From JASHPR01 sp963844655 (lineage in GTDB: Bacteria > Actinomycetota > Actinomycetes > Streptosporangiales > Streptosporangiaceae), in the NCBI GenBank assembly GCA_963844655.1, contig CAWJPA010000002.1, positions 558,001 to 622,000 of the forward strand: a stretch of DNA of 64,000 bases, written 5' to 3'. This document shows, piece after piece, positions 8,329 to 16,358 of this stretch. Within the stretch, counting starts at the first letter, position 1; every line of letters starts with the position of its first letter. The position numbers and the translations under genes are program-made. A model generated the notes under the pieces. The model searched no databases. It was given only the letters and a program-made list of their open reading frames with translations, and had not been told where the DNA came from.

Positions 8329-9153
8329 GTGGAGACGGCATTCGTGCTCGGCGGCGGGGGCATTCTCGGTGCGAACGAGGTCGGCATGCTCCGGGCGCTG
8401 GCGGAGGCGGGCATCAAGCCGGACCTGATCGTCGGCACGTCGGTGGGTGCCATCAACGGCGCGTTCGTGGCGGCCGACCCGGTGGGCGCGGCCGCGCTGC
8501 TCGGCCAGATGTGGCAGGGCGACGCGCTGCGCGAGGCGTTCAGCGAGAACCTCTGGGCCCGGGCGGCCCGGCTGGCGCGCTCCGGCACGCACCTGCATTC
8601 CATCGAGCCGCTGCGCCAGCTGCTGGCCGGCACGCTGCCCGCCGCTGACTTTGCCGACCTGGAGCTGCCCTTTCACTGCGTGGCGGCCAGCATCGAGCAC
8701 GCCACCGCGCGCTGGTTCAGCAGCGGGCCAATCGTGCCCGCGGTGCTGGCCTCGTGCGCCGTGCCCGGGCTGCTGCCGCCGGTCGAGTTCGACGGCGAGC
8801 ACTACTTCGACGGCGGCCTGGTGCATTCGATCCCGGTCGGGCGGGCGGTCGCCCTGGGCGCACGGACCGTGTACATCCTCCAGGTCGGCCGGATCGAGAG
8901 CGAGCTGACCGTGCCCCGCCGTCCCTGGGAAGTCGGGCTGGTCGCCTTCGAGATCGCCCGCAGGCACCGGTTCCACGAGGAGATGTCGGCGTTGCCCGAC
9001 GACGTCCGCGTGCACGTCCTGCCCGCGGGCTCAGATGGGCGTCCGCCTGATCTTTCACAGCTCAGATACCGCGATAAGACTAAGGTCGGTGCGAGTATCG
9101 AGCGTGCGTACCGGGCGTCCGCGAGCTATCTGGCCACGCTGGCCGGAACCTGA
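8329..9153 (+). CDS. Patatin-like phospholipase/acyl hydrolase
   Basis: 274 residues from GTG 8329, eight bases after GAGGAGG. All patatin signatures are present: the glycine-rich oxyanion loop FVLGGGGILGA at residues 5-15, the nucleophile S38 in GTSVG, and the dyad aspartate D161 in YFDGG. No signal peptide or membrane segment. The family hydrolyses acyl esters of lipids. It precedes a membrane acyltransferase by 30 bases, so the pair may remodel acyl groups of a lipid or lipid-linked glycan. The substrate is not known. The 176 bases before it hold no gene I can support. Confidence 0.9.
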   Translation: METAFVLGGGGILGANEVGMLRALAEAGIKPDLIVGTSVGAINGAFVAADPVGAAALLGQMWQGDALREAFSENLWARAARLARSGTHLHSIEPLRQLLAGTLPAADFADLELPFHCVAASIEHATARWFSSGPIVPAVLASCAVPGLLPPVEFDGEHYFDGGLVHSIPVGRAVALGARTVYILQVGRIESELTVPRRPWEVGLVAFEIARRHRFHEEMSALPDDVRVHVLPAGSDGRPPDLSQLRYRDKTKVGASIERAYRASASYLATLAGT

Positions 9154-9183
9154 TCCCGGCCACCGAGGAACCAGGAGCGGGGG

Positions 9184-10260
9184 ATGCTCCCACCCAAGCT
9201 GATCCGGCGGCTGGTCCTGGCCCCGCTCGCCATCGTCATCGCGCTCGCCGTCGTGGTGCTCTCTCCCCTGCTCGCCCTGCTGATCGGTGGGTTTGAGCTG
9301 CTCAGGCGTGTGCGGCCCAGCCGCAGGCGCGGCCTGCGGCTGCTGCACTTCGCGGTCATCTGGCTCACCGCCGAGACCGCCGCACTGTTCATGTGCCTCG
9401 GCCTGTGGGTCGCGAGCGGTTTCGGCGGGCGGCTGCGCACCGAGCCCTACCAGAGCCGGCACTACGCGCTCATGCACTGGTACCTCGACCGGATCTACGG
9501 CGCGGCGACCAGCACATTCCGGCTGCGGATCGAGGTCGACGAGCCCGAGTTCACCGCCGAGGAGCAGGCCGCCAGGCTGGCCCGCCCGGTGATCGTGCTC
9601 AGCCGCCACGCCGGGCCGGGCGACTCCTTCCTGCTCGTGCGCCAGCTCCTCAGCGTCTACGGGCGGCGGCCGCGCATCGTCATGAAGGCGGCCATGCAGC
9701 TCGATCCCGGCGTGGACGTCGTGACCAACCGCCTGCCTAACGTGTTCATCCGCTCCGGCCAGATGGGCGAGAAGGTGTTCACCGAGCAGATCGAGCGGCT
9801 GGCCAGCGGGCTCGGCCAGACCGGCGCGCTGGTGATCTTTCCGGAGGGCGGCAACTGGACACCCGGCCGGTGGCAGCGCGGCATCCGGCGGCTGGAACGG
9901 CTGGGCCGGCGCGACCTGGCGGCACGGGCCCGCGAGATGCCCAACGTCCTTCCCCCTCGGCCCGGCGGCGCGCTGGCGGCCATCACGGCCTGCCCCGAGG
10001 CCGACGTGATCTTCGTGGCTCACGCCGGGCTCGACCGCCTGGTCACCGTGCGCGATGTGTGGCGGAGCCTGCCGATGGACCAGGTCATCCGCGCGAAATG
10101 GTGGCGCGTTCCGGCCCCGCAGGTGCCCCGCTCGGCCGGCCACGAAACTCAGGTCCAGTGGCTCTATGACTGGTGGCAGCGAATTGACGCCTGGATCTCC
10201 GAAAACCGGCCCGGTGATGCCGAAACTCCGCCATTGTCGCCGGAGCGTCCAGCCGTGTAA
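9184..10260 (+). CDS. PlsC-like membrane acyltransferase
   Basis: 358 residues, starting at ATG 9184 after GGAGCGGG. Two N-terminal membrane segments (about residues 10-38 and 52-78) precede a 1-acylglycerol-phosphate-acyltransferase fold. The HX4D motif is H142-D147 in SRHAGPGDS, and the second block is IFPEGGNW with E221. The protein is longer than PlsC (about 240) because of the N-terminal anchor and a C-terminal extension. It may acylate lysophospholipid or another polyol acceptor. It sits immediately after the patatin gene and before the nucleotide-sugar genes, after a 220-base gap in which I see no gene. Confidence 0.85.
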   Translation: MLPPKLIRRLVLAPLAIVIALAVVVLSPLLALLIGGFELLRRVRPSRRRGLRLLHFAVIWLTAETAALFMCLGLWVASGFGGRLRTEPYQSRHYALMHWYLDRIYGAATSTFRLRIEVDEPEFTAEEQAARLARPVIVLSRHAGPGDSFLLVRQLLSVYGRRPRIVMKAAMQLDPGVDVVTNRLPNVFIRSGQMGEKVFTEQIERLASGLGQTGALVIFPEGGNWTPGRWQRGIRRLERLGRRDLAARAREMPNVLPPRPGGALAAITACPEADVIFVAHAGLDRLVTVRDVWRSLPMDQVIRAKWWRVPAPQVPRSAGHETQVQWLYDWWQRIDAWISENRPGDAETPPLSPERPAV

Positions 10261-10480
10261 CAATCGCCGGAGAATCGGCATTTGCCCACGAGCGCCGCTG
10301 CCTGCTGACTGTTACCTCACTATGGTGACATAAGGATTATTGCTCCACGTTTATAGAGAGGCTCGGCCAAGCACCGGTCTGTCACTATCAATGATCTGCC
10401 GTTAAGGCCAGACCGCAAACACGGCGCCGCTATGGTGTGACCGAAGGAAAGCCAGCCCCCACGAGATAAAGACCGGGTTC

Positions 10481-11695
10481 GTGTCTGCACTTCACCGTGA
10501 CGCCTCCTTTGCACGCCATGTGGTGATTATTGGCGGGTGCGGCCGCGTGGGGCTGCCGCTGGCGATCGCCTTCGCCGACCGGGGGGCGGACGTCGCCGTC
10601 TATGACGTCAATCCGGCCGCGGTGCAGCAGGTCAGCCACGGCCGCATGCCGTTCGCCGAGCCTGGTGCGCAGGCCATGCTGGAACGGGCCGTCGCGGCCC
10701 GGCGACTGGTCGCCTCGGCCGACCCGGACATCGTGGGCACCGCCGAGCATGTGGTCGTCGTGATCGGCACCCCGGTCGAGGCGCACCTCGGCGCCGACGA
10801 GGGGGCGATCCCCCGCGCGCTGGCGCGGTGCGCGGAGCACCTGCGGGACGGGCAGCTGGTGATCGTGCGGAGCACGGTCTACCCGGGCGTCACCGCCCTG
10901 GTGGAGAAGATGATCGCCCGTCTTGGCCTCGACATCGACGTCGCGTTCTGCCCGGAGCGGATCGCGGAGGGCCAGGCCATGACCGAGCTCTTCGAGCTGC
11001 CCCAGATCGTCTCCGCCCGGCGGGATGAGGCGCTCGAGCGGGCCGCGGCCGTGTTCGGGCTGCTGACCCAGAACCAGGTCCGGATGACCCCGGAGGAGGC
11101 CGAGCTGGCCAAGCTGTTCACGAACGTGTGGCGCTACCTCAAGTTCGCCACCGCGAACCAGCTTTACATGATCGCCAACGACCGCGGCCTTGACTTCGAG
11201 CGGATCCGCCAGGGCCTGACGCTGGACTACCCCCGGGCCGCCGACCTGCCCTCGGCCGGCTTCGCCGCAGGCCCGTGCCTGCTGAAGGACACAATGCAGC
11301 TCGCGGCGTTCAGCCGGGACACCTTCACGTTGGGCCACGCCGCGCTGGGCATCAACGAGGGCCTCCCCTCCTATCTGGCCGGCAGGCTCCGGCAGGCATA
11401 CGACCTGGCGTCCATGACCGTCGGCATTCTCGGCATGGCGTTCAAGAGCGGCTCGGACGATATCCGTTCCAGCCTTTCCTACCGGCTCAAGCGGATCCTG
11501 GCCTGCAGCGCCGGCGCCGTGTACTGCACCGATCCGTACGTCACCGCGGACGCGTCGCTGCTGCCGCTGGGCGATGTCGTGGACAGGTCGGACCTGCTGA
11601 TCATCGGCGCGCCGCACCCGGAGTACGCCGGGCTGGCCACGGACAAGCCGGTGGTGGACATCTGGAACATCCGCGGCCAGGGCGTGCTCGTCTGA
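10481..11695 (+). CDS. UDP-glucose/ManNAc-type nucleotide-sugar 6-dehydrogenase
   Basis: 404 residues from GTG 10481. The N-terminal Rossmann fold is VVIIGGCGRVGLPLAIAFA; STVYPGVT, CPERIAEGQA and a central helix lead to the catalytic cysteine C266 in AAGPCLLKDT; the C-terminal domain contains GMAFKSGSDDIRSS. CPERIAEGQA is closer to the UDP-ManNAc dehydrogenase (WecC) branch than to UDP-glucose dehydrogenase, so the product could be UDP-ManNAcA or UDP-glucuronate. It oxidises the C6 alcohol to the carboxylate in two NAD-dependent steps. It is first in a three-gene unit where each stop overlaps the next start as TGATG. Confidence 0.88.
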   Translation: MSALHRDASFARHVVIIGGCGRVGLPLAIAFADRGADVAVYDVNPAAVQQVSHGRMPFAEPGAQAMLERAVAARRLVASADPDIVGTAEHVVVVIGTPVEAHLGADEGAIPRALARCAEHLRDGQLVIVRSTVYPGVTALVEKMIARLGLDIDVAFCPERIAEGQAMTELFELPQIVSARRDEALERAAAVFGLLTQNQVRMTPEEAELAKLFTNVWRYLKFATANQLYMIANDRGLDFERIRQGLTLDYPRAADLPSAGFAAGPCLLKDTMQLAAFSRDTFTLGHAALGINEGLPSYLAGRLRQAYDLASMTVGILGMAFKSGSDDIRSSLSYRLKRILACSAGAVYCTDPYVTADASLLPLGDVVDRSDLLIIGAPHPEYAGLATDKPVVDIWNIRGQGVLV

Positions 11696-12495
11696 TGATG
11701 AAGGAACGCTCCGCCGCCGGGCTGATCCCGCGGGCCAGGATCGGCGATCCCGCGGTCCTGCGCGTCTCCGTGGTCATCCCCGCCTACGACGAGGGCGAGA
11801 ACATCATCCCGGTGCTGGAGAGGATCTTCGAATCGGTGACCCTGCCCGGCGAGATCCTGGTGGTGGTCGATGACCCCGCCGACCGCACCTGGGCGGCGGT
11901 GCAGCGCCTGGCCGGGCGGGAACGCCGGCTGCGCTGCCTGGTCAACACGTACGGCCCAGGCCCGGCCAACGCGATCCGCTACGGCATCGAGCACGCGGCC
12001 ACGCCCGTGGCCGTGGTCACGATGGCCGACGGCTGTGATGACGCGGGGCAGATCGATGACCTGGTCCGCCTCGTCGAGCGCGGTGTGGTGGTCGCGGCCG
12101 CCTCCCGGTACATGGCCGGGGGCCAGCAGGTCGGCGGGCCGACGGTCAAGCGCCTGATCTCGGCCACGGCCGGGCGGAGCCTGCGGCTGCTGGCCCGGGT
12201 CGGCACCAGGGACGCAACCAACTCGTTCAAGGCCTACTCGACCGCGTTCGTCCGCGCGGTCGGCATCGACAGCCGGCACGGCTTCGAGGCCGGCGTCGAG
12301 CTGACGGCCAAGGCCAGGCGGCTCCGCCTGCCGGTCGCCGAGATCCCTACCATCTGGCTCGACCGCCAGCACGGCAGGTCGAACTTTCAGGTCGGCGCGT
12401 GGCTGCCGAAGTACCTGCGGTGGTACCGGTTCGCGTTCGGCTCCCGGCTCAGCGTGGCCGACGTGAGAGCCCGCGCGCCTGGCGGGCGGCCCTGA
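11695..12495 (+). CDS. Family 2 glycosyltransferase
   Basis: 266 residues. Tandem ATGs at 11695 and 11698; the first overlaps the previous stop. The GT-A domain starts at residue 22 (VLRVSVVIPAYDEGENI), with VVVDDPADRT for the nucleotide and VVTMADGCDD as the metal-binding acidic motif, a variant of the usual DAD/DGS. RDATNSFKAYS and HGRSNFQ are found in polyprenyl-phosphate glycosyltransferases. No membrane helix. It sits between the dehydrogenase and the epimerase and probably transfers the sugar they make to a lipid or glycan acceptor. Confidence 0.86.
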   Translation: MMKERSAAGLIPRARIGDPAVLRVSVVIPAYDEGENIIPVLERIFESVTLPGEILVVVDDPADRTWAAVQRLAGRERRLRCLVNTYGPGPANAIRYGIEHAATPVAVVTMADGCDDAGQIDDLVRLVERGVVVAAASRYMAGGQQVGGPTVKRLISATAGRSLRLLARVGTRDATNSFKAYSTAFVRAVGIDSRHGFEAGVELTAKARRLRLPVAEIPTIWLDRQHGRSNFQVGAWLPKYLRWYRFAFGSRLSVADVRARAPGGRP

Positions 12496-13520
12496 TGCCC
12501 AAGGTGCTGGTCACCGGGGCTGCGGGGTTCATCGGCGGCTACCTCGTGGCGGAGCTGCTGGCCCGCGGGTACGACGTCGTCGGCCTGGACAACCTCTCCA
12601 AGTACGGCCCGGTCAGCCGGTCCCACGACGGCCACGGGAACTACCGCCTGGTCGAGGGGGACGCGCGCAACGCCGGCCTGATCACCGGTCTGCTGCGCGA
12701 CTGCGACCACTTCGTCGCGGGTGCCGCGATGATCGGCGGAATCCCCTACTTCCACGCCCGCGCCTACGACCTGCTCGCCGCGAACGAGCGGATCACCGCG
12801 TCGTCCTGCGACGCGGCGATCGCCGCCCGGCGGGCCGGCCGGCTGCAGAAGGTCACCTTCATCTCGTCGTCGATGGTGTACGAGTCGGCCAGTTCCTGGC
12901 CGTCCGGGGAGGGGCAGGAGCGCGAGGTGCCGCCGCCCCGGTCGTCCTACGGCTTCCAGAAGCTCGCGGTGGAGTACTTCGCGCGCGCCGCCCACGACCA
13001 GTACGGGCTGCCGTACACGATCGTCCGCCCGTTCAACTGCGTCGGCATCGGGGAGAGCCGGGCCCGCGGGGACGGTGAGATCCGCTCCGGCAACGTGCGG
13101 CTGGCCCTGAGCCACGTGGTCCCCGACCTCGTGCAGAAGGTGCTCAGGGGGCAGGACCCGCTGCACCTGCTGGGCGACGGCCGCCAGGTCCGTCACTTCA
13201 CCTACGGCGGCGACCTGGCCCGGGGGATCGGCGACGCCGTCGCGCATCCCGGTGCGGTCAATGAGGACTTCAATCTGTCCACCGCCGAGTCGACCACGGT
13301 GCTCGAGCTCGCCGGGCTGATCTGGGCGAAGATCAGGGGGCCCGGGGTCCCGCTCCACGTCGTCCACGACGAGCCGTTCGCCCATGACGTGCAGCGCCGG
13401 GTGCCCGCCACGGAAAAGGCCAAGCGGATCCTGGGGTTCGAGGCCACGACCTCGCTGCCGGGCATGCTGGACGAGGTCATCCCCTGGATCCGCCGGGCCA
13501 TCGAGGCCGACCGCCTCTGA
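12495..13520 (+). CDS. NAD-dependent sugar epimerase/dehydratase (extended SDR)
   Basis: 341 residues, ATG 12495 overlapping the preceding stop. VLVTGAAGFIGGYL is the NAD site, SSSMVYES and SSYGFQK the catalytic Ser and YxxxK, and RPFNCVGIGE the sugar-nucleotide region. The acceptor loop has AAMIGGIPYFHARAYD, as in the GDP-mannose-epimerase-like/NDP-sugar subgroup. It ends the polysaccharide trio. The precise sugar cannot be read from sequence. Confidence 0.86.
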   Translation: MPKVLVTGAAGFIGGYLVAELLARGYDVVGLDNLSKYGPVSRSHDGHGNYRLVEGDARNAGLITGLLRDCDHFVAGAAMIGGIPYFHARAYDLLAANERITASSCDAAIAARRAGRLQKVTFISSSMVYESASSWPSGEGQEREVPPPRSSYGFQKLAVEYFARAAHDQYGLPYTIVRPFNCVGIGESRARGDGEIRSGNVRLALSHVVPDLVQKVLRGQDPLHLLGDGRQVRHFTYGGDLARGIGDAVAHPGAVNEDFNLSTAESTTVLELAGLIWAKIRGPGVPLHVVHDEPFAHDVQRRVPATEKAKRILGFEATTSLPGMLDEVIPWIRRAIEADRL

Positions 13521-13583
13521 CCACGCCCCTGGCGGCCAGGCGGGCACTCCTGAGCCGCCGGGCAGTTGGTGTAGAACACTTCC

Positions 13584-14149
13584 ATGACTGCCGAGATCTC
13601 CCTGGCCGATAAGCCAACCCTGGACGGTGACCTGGTGCTGCTGCGGCCAGTCCAGACGGCGGACGCGGCGGGACTGGCCACCATCCATGCGGAGACCTTC
13701 CGGCTCACCGGCAGCCACCACACCGCCAGCCTCGAGGAGCTGGAAGGCTGGTACGGCTCCCGGGCCGCGCACGATGACCGGCTGGACCTGGCCATCATCG
13801 AGCGGGCCACCGGCGGGTGGCCGGCGAGGTCGTGCTGAACGACCTCGATGCCGACAACCTCTCCTGCGGCTTCCGTATCCTCCTGGCCGGCCCGGAGTAC
13901 TTCGGCCGCGGGCTCGGCACAGAAGCCACCCGGCTGGTGCTGGCGCACGCGTTCGAGACGGTCGGCCTGCACCGGATCGAGCTGGAGGTGTACGCGTTCA
14001 ACCCGAGAGCCAGGCACGTGTACAAGAAGGTCGGTTTTGTGCACGAGGGCACGAAGCGGCAGGCTTTGCTCTGGGCGGGCGAGTGGGTCGACGCGCATCT
14101 CATGGCGATCCTGGCCGACGAATGGTCGCGGCACCGCGGTCACCCCTAG
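13584..14149 (+). pseudogene. GNAT acetyltransferase split by a frameshift
   Basis: Two frames together make one ordinary GNAT of the RimJ/RimL type. Residues 1-77 run in frame from ATG 13584 (GDLVLLRPVQTADAAGL, then AIIERATGG), and the rest continues from 13817 in the next frame (VAGEVVLNDLD, then FGRGLGTEATRLVLAHAF, the acetyl-CoA loop, and NPRARHVYKKVGF). The break lies in the G-rich stretch GGCGGGTGG at 13812-13820; loss of one G would explain it. Both halves look otherwise intact, so this is either a very recent mutation or a sequencing error. Substrate unknown. Confidence 0.85.
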
Positions 14150-14184
14150 TCCGGCCACCCGCCGCCGCGCTGTCAGGAGGCCCC

Positions 14185-15192
14185 ATGTCGCTGAGTGACT
14201 TTCCGCGCCATCCGCTCATGTTCGGCCCCAGCCCGGTTCACCCGCTGGAGCGGCTGTCCGCCCGGCTGGGCGGAGCGAGCATCTGGGCCAAGCGGGAGGA
14301 CTGCAACTCCGGGCTCGCGTTCGGCGGGAACAAGACCCGCAAGCTCGAGTACCTGGTGCCCGACGCGCTGGCCCAGGGCGCCGACACGCTGGTCTCGATC
14401 GGCGGCGTGCAGTCCAACCACACCCGCCAGGTCGCCGCGGTCGCGGCCCGGCTCGGCCTCAAGGCCGTGCTCGTCCAGGAGAGCTGGGTCGACTGGCCCG
14501 ACTCGGTCAACGACCGGGTCGGCAACATCCTGCTGTCACGGATCATGGGCGCCGACGTGCGCCTGGTGGACGCGGGCTTCGGCATCGGGTTCAAGACCAG
14601 CTGGGAGCGGGCCCTCGAAGACGTCCGGGCCGCGGGCGGCACGCCCTACGCGATCCCGGCCGGGGCCTCCGATCACCGGCTCGGCGGGCTTGGCTTCGCG
14701 AACTGGGCCTACGAGGTTCAGCAGCAGGAAGACGAGCTCGGGATCTTCTTCGACACCATCATCGTGTGCAGCGTCACCGGCTCCACCCAGGCCGGGATGA
14801 TCGCCGGCTTCGCCGGCCAGGGCCGGCCGCGGCGGGTGATCGGCATCGACGCGTCGGCCAGGCTCGACGAGACCCGCGCTCAGGTCGAGAAGATCGCCCG
14901 CAACACCGCGGCGCTCATCGGCCTCGGCCGGGAGCTGCGCGACGAGGAGATCACCGTGCTGCCGGGCTGGGCCGGCGACTACTACGGCATTCCCGTGCCG
15001 TCCACGCTCGACGCGATCCGGCTCACCGGCAGCCTCGAAGGCGTCATCCTCGACCCGGTCTACGAGGGCAAGTCCATGGCCGGCCTCATCGACCTGGTCC
15101 GCGCCGGCGAGATCGGCCAGGACTCGACCGTGCTCTACGCCCACCTCGGCGGCCAGCCCGCCCTCAACGCCTACAGCGCCCTGTTCCGCTAG
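14185..15192 (+). CDS. acdS: 1-aminocyclopropane-1-carboxylate (ACC) deaminase
   Basis: 335 residues, ATG 14185 preceded by AGGAGG. The sequence follows ACC deaminase throughout: AKREDCNSGLAFGGNKTRK with the PLP lysine K50, VSIGGVQSNHTRQVAAVAA, VCSVTGSTQAG, SLEGVILDPVYEGKS and LYAHLGGQPALNAY. The Glu in VYEGKS and the Leu in AHLGG are the residues that separate true ACC deaminase from D-cysteine desulfhydrase, so the specific call is well supported. The enzyme opens the cyclopropane ring to 2-oxobutanoate and ammonia, using the plant ethylene precursor as a nitrogen source. It implies contact with plants or ACC-containing soil. Confidence 0.93.
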   Translation: MSLSDFPRHPLMFGPSPVHPLERLSARLGGASIWAKREDCNSGLAFGGNKTRKLEYLVPDALAQGADTLVSIGGVQSNHTRQVAAVAARLGLKAVLVQESWVDWPDSVNDRVGNILLSRIMGADVRLVDAGFGIGFKTSWERALEDVRAAGGTPYAIPAGASDHRLGGLGFANWAYEVQQQEDELGIFFDTIIVCSVTGSTQAGMIAGFAGQGRPRRVIGIDASARLDETRAQVEKIARNTAALIGLGRELRDEEITVLPGWAGDYYGIPVPSTLDAIRLTGSLEGVILDPVYEGKSMAGLIDLVRAGEIGQDSTVLYAHLGGQPALNAYSALFR

Positions 15193-15210
15193 CTGATCGC
15201 CGCACGGCCA

Positions 15211-15258
15211 GAAGTTGGTCAGCGGGCGCTGCTATCACAGCGCGGAATGACCAACTTC
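15211..15258. terminator. Bidirectional stem-loop between convergent genes
   Basis: Arms GAAGTTGGTCA (15211-15221) and TGACCAACTTC (15248-15258) are perfect complements; inside, GCGCTG and CAGCGC pair around a six-base loop CTATCA. It lies between acdS (plus) and the permease fragment (minus), so it probably ends transcripts from both sides. There is no strong T-tract, as is common in actinomycetes. Confidence 0.65.
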
Positions 15259-15284
15259 GGGGTGAGGCTGGAGCGGGCTGGCGG

Positions 15285-15866
15285 TTAGGAGTCGGCTTCT
15301 GTGCTCGCGGGGGCTTCCCCGGCGGGGTCGGGGATGGCGCCGGAGACGGTCCAGTACTTGGTGCGCCTGGGCCGGACGAAGGCGAAGTAGTAGATCAGGG
15401 CCGCGGCGAAGATGCACGCGGTGACCACGAGGTCGGAGTGCTTCTGCTGGGTGAGGGCGATCACCACGCCGGCCAGGGCGAGGATCGGGGGGACCGGCCA
15501 GAGCGACATGCGGGACGGCCGGGCGAGATGCTTCTGGCGGACGCGGCTAACCAGCGCCGACACGGCGATCAGCCCGTACAGCACCACGATCAGCACCGCC
15601 GTGAACGTGACGACCGTCACGAGCGAGGCCTGGAAGCAGAGAATGGTCGCCAGGGCGCCCACGATGAGCGTGGCCACCCAGGGCGCACCCCGCTTGTGCT
15701 CGACCTTCGCGATCCACGAGCTCACCGGCTCCGGCCAGGCGAAGTCGCGCCCGCTGGCCCATACGATGCGCGAGAACTGCAGGGTAATGGCGACCGAGGC
15801 ATTGAAGATCGCGATGAGGCCGCCGATGGTGATGAGGGTGACGAACGTATGCCCGAACGCCTCGAG
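15285..15866 (-). pseudogene. Amino-acid permease, C-terminal fragment (APC family)
   Basis: About 190 codons of an APC-superfamily permease survive. They include GHTFVTLITIGGLIAIFNAS, ITLQFSRIVWASGRDFAWPEP, several membrane helices and a normal C-terminus. The N-terminal half with the substrate-binding unwound helices is missing: upstream of about 15866 the reading frame runs into the opposite-strand regulator fragment with no permease similarity and no start codon. It cannot make a working transporter. It lies head-to-head with the XRE-cupin fragment, as if one deletion removed both 5' ends. Its lost function was probably uptake for the neighbouring DadA-like pathway. Confidence 0.8.
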
Positions 15867-16302
15867 TCGGGGACCGTCCAGCCCTCGGTGACCACGCTCC
15901 GCAAGCTCGCCGCCGCGCTCGGGGTGCCGGTGTTCCGGTTCTTCCTGCCCGCTGACGCGGCCGCCGCGAGCCTGGTGCGCCGCGCCGAGCGCACGACCCT
16001 CGGGCTGGCCCGCACCGGGGCGCGCTACGAGCTGCTGACCCCGACCCTGCGGGGCCAGCTGGAGGTCATGGAGATCACCATGGATCCCCGGCCAGGCGTC
16101 CGCGCCCGAGCGGATCAGCCACCCCGGCGAGGAGTGCCTGGTGATCATTAAGGGGCACGGCGCGCTGGAGCTCGGCGATGACATCATCGACATGCGCACC
16201 GGCGACGCCGCGACGTTCCAGGCCAGCCTCCCGCACCGGCTCCGCAACGCGGGCCGGCGCCCGCTCACCGCGCTGTCGGCCATTACGCCGCCGGCGTTCT
16301 GA
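15849..16302 (+). pseudogene. XRE-cupin transcriptional regulator, beheaded and frameshifted
   Basis: The frame picks up in the middle of an XRE helix-turn-helix (RLESGTVQPSVTTLRKLAAAL) with the first helices missing, continues through a linker to MEITMDP, then shifts. One extra C in the CCCC run at 16086-16089 moves the reading frame; restoring it gives GQASAPERISHPGEEC, LVIIKGHGALELGDD and a cupin domain ending in ITPPAF at 16302. Full-length relatives sense a metabolite through the cupin and control adjacent amine or amino-acid genes. Two independent lesions (N-terminal loss and +1) make it a firm pseudogene. Confidence 0.83.
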
Positions 16303-16358
16303 GGACCGCGGGCGCAGCCGGCGGGCGGCCCAGCCCGCCACCGAGCAGGAGGGACCAC

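Noticed and set aside
10261..10480. A riboswitch or RNA gene in the 220-base gap before the nucleotide-sugar dehydrogenase
   Set aside because: No conserved aptamer core or strong paired structure could be recognised by eye.
13584..14149. Programmed frameshifting to make the GNAT protein
   Set aside because: There is no slippery heptamer or pseudoknot, and GNATs do not need it. A mutation or read error is simpler.
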